From Azadirachta indica (lineage: Eukaryota > Streptophyta > Magnoliopsida > Sapindales > Meliaceae), in the NCBI GenBank assembly GCA_022749755.1, contig CM040443.1, positions 14,957,744 through 15,021,743 on the forward strand: 64,000 bases of DNA, read 5' to 3'. Numbering within the stretch: the first letter of the stretch is position 1; every line of letters begins with the position of its first letter. Below the pieces are notes generated by a model. The model did not search any database. It worked only from the letters and a program-made list of their open reading frames with translations, and was not told where the DNA came from. Below are positions 59,601 to 64,000 of the stretch, piece after piece. Position numbers and translations under genes: made by a program.

Positions 59601-62600
59601 GAGGATACATCTGATGAAGTAAAGGTACATATAGCAAAGGATTTGCCATGATATTTAATATCTTTCTATTGGTTATTGAACTGTTTCTTTCTGCACAGGA
59701 AAAGTCTTACTATGCTTTGGCAGCTTTTTTTGTGAGGATATGGGTGAGGAAATTCTTCCTTATCTTGATCCTTTGATGGCAAAGCTACTGGCAGCCCTCC
59801 GAAACAGCCCCCGTAATTTGCAGGAGACGTGCATGGTATGGAGATGAATCACATGGCTCACAACAGCTTCAACAAATCAGTTTGAAAGTATGCTGAATTT
59901 ATTCCCTTTTACTCAGAATTATTGGTTTGTGTATGTTGTTGCAGTCTGCCATTGGTTCAGTAGCCGCTGCTGCAGAGCAAGCTTTCATTCCATATGCTGA
60001 AAGGGTCCTTGAGTTATTGAAAATGTTCATGGTGCTTACCAACAACGAGGACCTCCGTTCACGAGCTAGGGCTACTGAGCTTCTTGGAATAGTTGCAATG
60101 TCTGTTGGAAGATCAAGAATGGAACCAATTTTGCCACCTTTCATTGAAGCTGCAATCTCTGTAAGTGCATTGACAATTGTGTTTGACTAGGAATTGTAAC
60201 ATACTTCAGGGAATAATTGATTCATGTCCATTTTTTCTCAGGGTTTTGGATTGGACTTTAGTGAGCTACGGGAATACACTCATGGATTCTTTAGCAATGT
60301 AGCTGAAATTATGGATGATGGCTTTGCACAGGTGTTACTTGCATCGCTTTGAATTGGACTTTTTTGGATCTTTTACTGGCATTGACATTCATATGAATTT
60401 CTTTTGAATAACAGTATCTTCCTCATGTTGTACCCCTGGCTTTTTCTTCCTGTAATCTTGATGATGGTTCTGCTGTGGACATTGATGGGTCTGATGATGA
60501 AAATATTAATGGATTTGGTGGGGTCTCATCTGATGATGAAGCTCACTATGAGCCAAGAGTTCGAAATATCAGTGTAAGAACTGGAGTATTGGATGAAAAG
60601 GCAGCTGCAACTCAAGCTCTTGGTTTATTTGCACTGCATACTAAGAGTTCTTTTGCACCGTATCCTCTTACCTCTATATTTTTTTCAATTTTTTATTTTT
60701 TCCTGTCCTGGCTTATTAAAATTTAGTTATTCAGTACTAAATAAATCATTATCTTGAGTTCTTTAACTGTATCAAGCTATTTGGATGAGTCATTAAAGAT
60801 ATTGGTGAGACATGCAGGCTATTTCCATGAAGATGTCAGACTTCAGGCTGTCATTTCCTTGAAACGTGAGTATCAATTCAATTTCTCTCATTTTTTTCCT
60901 CTCCCCAATGCACCCAAAAAAAGGCTCAATTTCCTGGGTTGGATGATGACATCTGATTGTTCTTCATTATAATTCTTCTTGTTGCTATCTTAGAAGGCAT
61001 TAGCATCAAACAAATTTGATTTATATTATTACAAGGTCAGAAAATGTAAAGTTTCCTGTGTGTAAAGCAATGCTTATTCAAAACTTAAGTGTTTTTCTTC
61101 CAGAGAGATGAATTCTGGGATGGCCCCACTTGTTCTGTGTCAGGGACTAAATATTTTCAGGGACTAAATACTTGCTTAGCCCTTCTGTTCATGTCAAATA
61201 TTGAACATTTTCCATGACAAGCCAACTCTAGAATAAAAGAAGAAACAGAGAATGAAGAAGCAATTGAAAACTGACTTATACAGGACAATTAAGCAGTGAT
61301 ATATGAATGTAGCCCTGTGGGGATACTGGGCTGTAAAGGACAAAGCTAGCTTTCATAACATACATGCGCTTTTTCTAACAACTGAAGCGGCATCTGATTA
61401 GATTTTATATCATTCTGTTTTCATGTTTTCACTTTTAAGTCTTTATGCACAAATAGATCTATGTCTTCCTTACATGTTTATATATGTATGTATCTTTTAT
61501 GATGATTTAATTGACAAGTTGGTCAGCATCCGAATTTCTGACGAGCAAGGAAATAACCAAAATTATATGTTGGGGTGGGCTAACAAATTCTTTAATAACA
61601 ACTCAAACTTATTGATCTTTCTAAGTTTGAAGTAAGAGAAATAATATTGTAGCAGGAATAACAGAATTATCTTTTGTGGGTACCATGCTTCTTTTTCTTT
61701 TTTTTTTTTATCATTTACATAATATAAAAAAAAAAGAAAAGAAAATCATATAACAAACCTTCTTAAGGTTAAATAAAGAAATTCTATTTGTTTAATTAGT
61801 TTGTGTTAAATAGTGAGAAGTACTTCAATTATAGGGGAGGGGAAAACCTATCATAGAATTTGCCTTTCCAGTAAAATTAAGATTCAGATAATTGCTGCAT
61901 TACAAAATAATTAAAAGAATTGGAAATTTATATTAATTATATATTTATTTTTTTAAATTGATTTATTATGCATTTATAGTGCACATTTATTATGGAATTC
62001 ATTTTTCCCTCTCATGGCCTAACCAAGCCAACTACTGGTTCCATCTATGTTGACAAGTTATCTTTCTTCAGTTTACATGTTATAGTGGAAATTGGATAAT
62101 ATGAGGCATACTTTTGTTGATTGATTTGTTGCTGCAGATATTTTGACAGCGGCACATGCAATCTTCCAGTCTCAAAGTGTGAGTGTTCTTTTTCCTTCTT
62201 CTATCTATCTATTTGACAGTGGCATATGCAGTCTTCCAGTATTTATCTATCTATTCAACTATCTATCTATCAATCAATGAATCGAGATGGAAAAGCCCCT
62301 TTTTTGGGTTCCATACTTAAGGACTTCATGTTCATAATGTTGTCATGGTTCATCTTGATTCTTTGGAGAAACAAATCTTGATTGAACCGATATCTGCCCA
62401 GTGGATACAATCCATTCTTTGGAAAACTTCAGCAATGCAGGTGAAAGCATGTGGTTACCTGGCTGGTTAAATGCTATTAATGGAAATAGTAATTTTCTAT
62501 TTTTACAATAGGTCATGGAGAATTCTGGGTTCATCATGCTATTGCTCTTGGTTTACATACAGCTAGATTTATCTTATTAGTAAAGTAGCTTTAGATGCAA

Positions 62601-64000
62601 GTGGTTCCAAAGTTAATGCCGGAAAAATAGAAATTTCAGTTATAGTTTTCCTTGTTTGGATCAGCCACCTTAGTTTTTATGCTAATTTCAGTCAATTAAG
62701 CTGGCAAAAAACTGACTAACACGGTACAATATTCTTCTCGTCGGCAGGATGGACCAGCTAAGGCAAGAGAAGTTCTTAGTAAGAGCCACTTTCAAAATTG
62801 CATTCATATTATCTCTTTGTATGAATCAGGTTACCTAATTTTATGGTAGTAACATAATGGAAATTGAGTTCTTTATCTCTGCAGATATGGTGATGAATAT
62901 TTTTATCAAGACTATGACTGAGATGATGACAAAGAAGTAGTAGCTCAGGCATGTATGAGCATTGTTGACATCATCAAGGACTATGGCTACATGGCAATTG
63001 AGCCTTGTAAGTTTGAATTCAGTTGGGTTAATTTCACCAGTTGGTGAAAAAGTCTTTAAGATGCCAGTTAAATGTTTTACTGTGGACCTGAATCTGATCT
63101 GACTTGATCTTAGATATGTCTCGGCTGGTTGATGCAACTCTTCTGTTGTTCCGAGAAGAGTCTACTTGTCAGCAGTCAGACAATGATAGTGATATTGACG
63201 ATGATGATGACAACACACATGATGAAGTGCTTATGGATGCAGTTTCTGACCTTCTTCCTGCCTTTGCAAAATCAATGGGTTCTCACTTTGCACCTATCTT
63301 GGCAAAGCTATTTGACCCTTTAATGAAATTCGCGGTAAGTTGTTGAGTGATTTTTATGACATGCTTCAACCAACCCATCCTCTCGTTCCCTTATATCTTA
63401 TTTTGGTATCTCACTAGTTTGATTACTGGAATGTGCAGAAATCTTCACGTCCTCCACAAGATCGGACCATGGTCGTTGCTTGTCTTGCTGAAGTTGCTCA
63501 GGACATGGGTGCTCCAATTGCAGGCTATGTTGATGTAATTTTACATGAAATTGACTCCTGAATCATTTTGAATTTTGATTGTGGTTTTTGTGAAGAATGC
63601 AGTTGATTCCTGAAAGTTCATGTAATGTTTCAGAGGGTGATGCCCTTAGTACTCAAAGAACTAGCATCACCAGAAGCAACAAATCGGAGGAATGCTGCAT
63701 TTTGTGTTGGAGAGTTGTGCAAAAATGGGGCAGAGTCAGCATTGAAGTATCCTTTTGCATGCATCTTCGACCCTACTTACGAATTCTTTCATTTGTATTG
63801 TCACTGTTGGTTTTGGGTGAGGAAGTGCAATGTATCTGTACATTAATTACCTTAAAAATCGAATACTCAAGTGCTTCAAACTAGTTTTTTAGTCAGTTTT
63901 ATCCTTTCCCGAATCATTAATTGCCATGCTATAGCATTTTTTTCCTTTTATCAAAACCAGATACTATGGTGACATTTTGCGGGGACTTTACCCATTATTT
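56677..64000 (+). CDS. IMB4: Importin beta-4 / importin-4 karyopherin (3' end outside window)
   Basis: HEAT-repeat nuclear import receptor of the importin-beta family; the animal orthologue IPO4 imports histones and ribosomal proteins. Exons: 56677-56951, 57146-57278, 57869-58005, 58097-58142, 58768-58980, 59121-59624, 59699-59835, 59945-60160, 60242-60331, 60415-60659, 60777-60865, 62138-62178, 62748-62778, 62885-63006, 63114-63334, 63439-63534, 63634-63746, 63961-beyond 64000. Junctions are GT..AG. About 916 residues of a family near 1050 are covered. The N-terminal importin-beta domain is seen at about residues 12-80 ([28 protein letters not shown]). Acidic loops occur in exon 10 ([13 protein letters not shown]) and exon 15 (SDIDDDDDN). 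The ATG is the first after the TATA box and fits the family start MAQSLELLL. Two faults: exon 7 is 137 nt where phase needs a multiple of three (T7 at 59726-59732), and exon 14 lacks one base near 62920, turning EDDDKEVV into a frame with two stops. Confidence 0.9.
57434..57453 (+). repeat. 20-base poly(T) run in importin intron 2
   Basis: A homopolymer in an intron, prone to length error. Confidence 0.9.
62190..62285 (+). repeat. CTAT microsatellite bracketing a partial copy of importin exon 12
   Basis: (CTAT)n runs at about 62200-62212 and 62240-62275 flank a 30-base near-copy (62210-62239) of exon 12 sequence. The copy differs from the exon mainly by C to T and A to G changes. Confidence 0.75.

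Overview
This is a plant nuclear window, most likely from a eudicot. It is AT-rich, has intron-containing genes with GT..AG junctions, and holds many decayed transposons. It contains two recognisable host genes. The first is a pre-mRNA-processing protein 40C (PRP40C, WW + FF domain) gene on the minus strand. Its coding exons run from 39926 down to 18185, with a non-coding first exon near 41.1 kb. The second is an importin beta-4 / importin-4 type karyopherin gene on the plus strand, starting at 56677 and cut by the window end. The exon tables below were built by hand by matching reading phase to splice sites.

Layout. 1-8.68 kb is repeat ground: a 264-bp MITE with a perfect 9-bp target duplication, a degenerate hAT-like non-autonomous element (3901-7125), LINE 3'-end relics broken by a repeat that contains a 19-bp tandem array, and AT-rich filler. 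8678-14350 is one complete but dead Mutator-like element (MULE). It has matching terminal inverted repeats, a near-matching 9-bp target duplication, a broken MuDR-type transposase on the plus strand and a convergent GRF-zinc-finger-like remnant on the minus strand. 14.4-18.1 kb holds a 537-bp element with long inverted ends, a 371-bp fold-back element and the downstream side of PRP40C. 18.2-41.2 kb is PRP40C; its long introns hold a 925-bp TRIM-like LTR element and two LINE relics. 41.2-52.8 kb is a composite of MULE-related wreckage. It holds a multi-exon fragment of a proteinaceous RNase P (PRORP) gene, a Ulp1-type protease fragment, a second broken MULE transposase and a DUF1985-like fragment. 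52.8-56.5 kb is AT-rich spacer, and 56.5-64 kb is the importin gene.

How the genes relate. PRP40C links the spliceosome or RNA polymerase II tail to splicing factors in the nucleus. Importin-4 carries cargo through the nuclear pore. Nothing in the sequence links them functionally; they are simply neighbours, both transcribed away from the repeat block between them. PRP40C reads open through all 15 coding exons (996 codons). The importin gene has two coding exons whose lengths break the frame (exons 7 and 14), so either this copy is damaged or the assembly has indel errors.

The most unusual material is the 42.9-52.6 kb block. There a piece of a PRORP gene, introns and splice sites still visible, sits beside MULE-associated Ulp1 and DUF1985 sequences. 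This looks like gene capture by a Kaonashi-like MULE or a decayed duplicate later invaded. I saw no tRNA, rRNA or CRISPR array.
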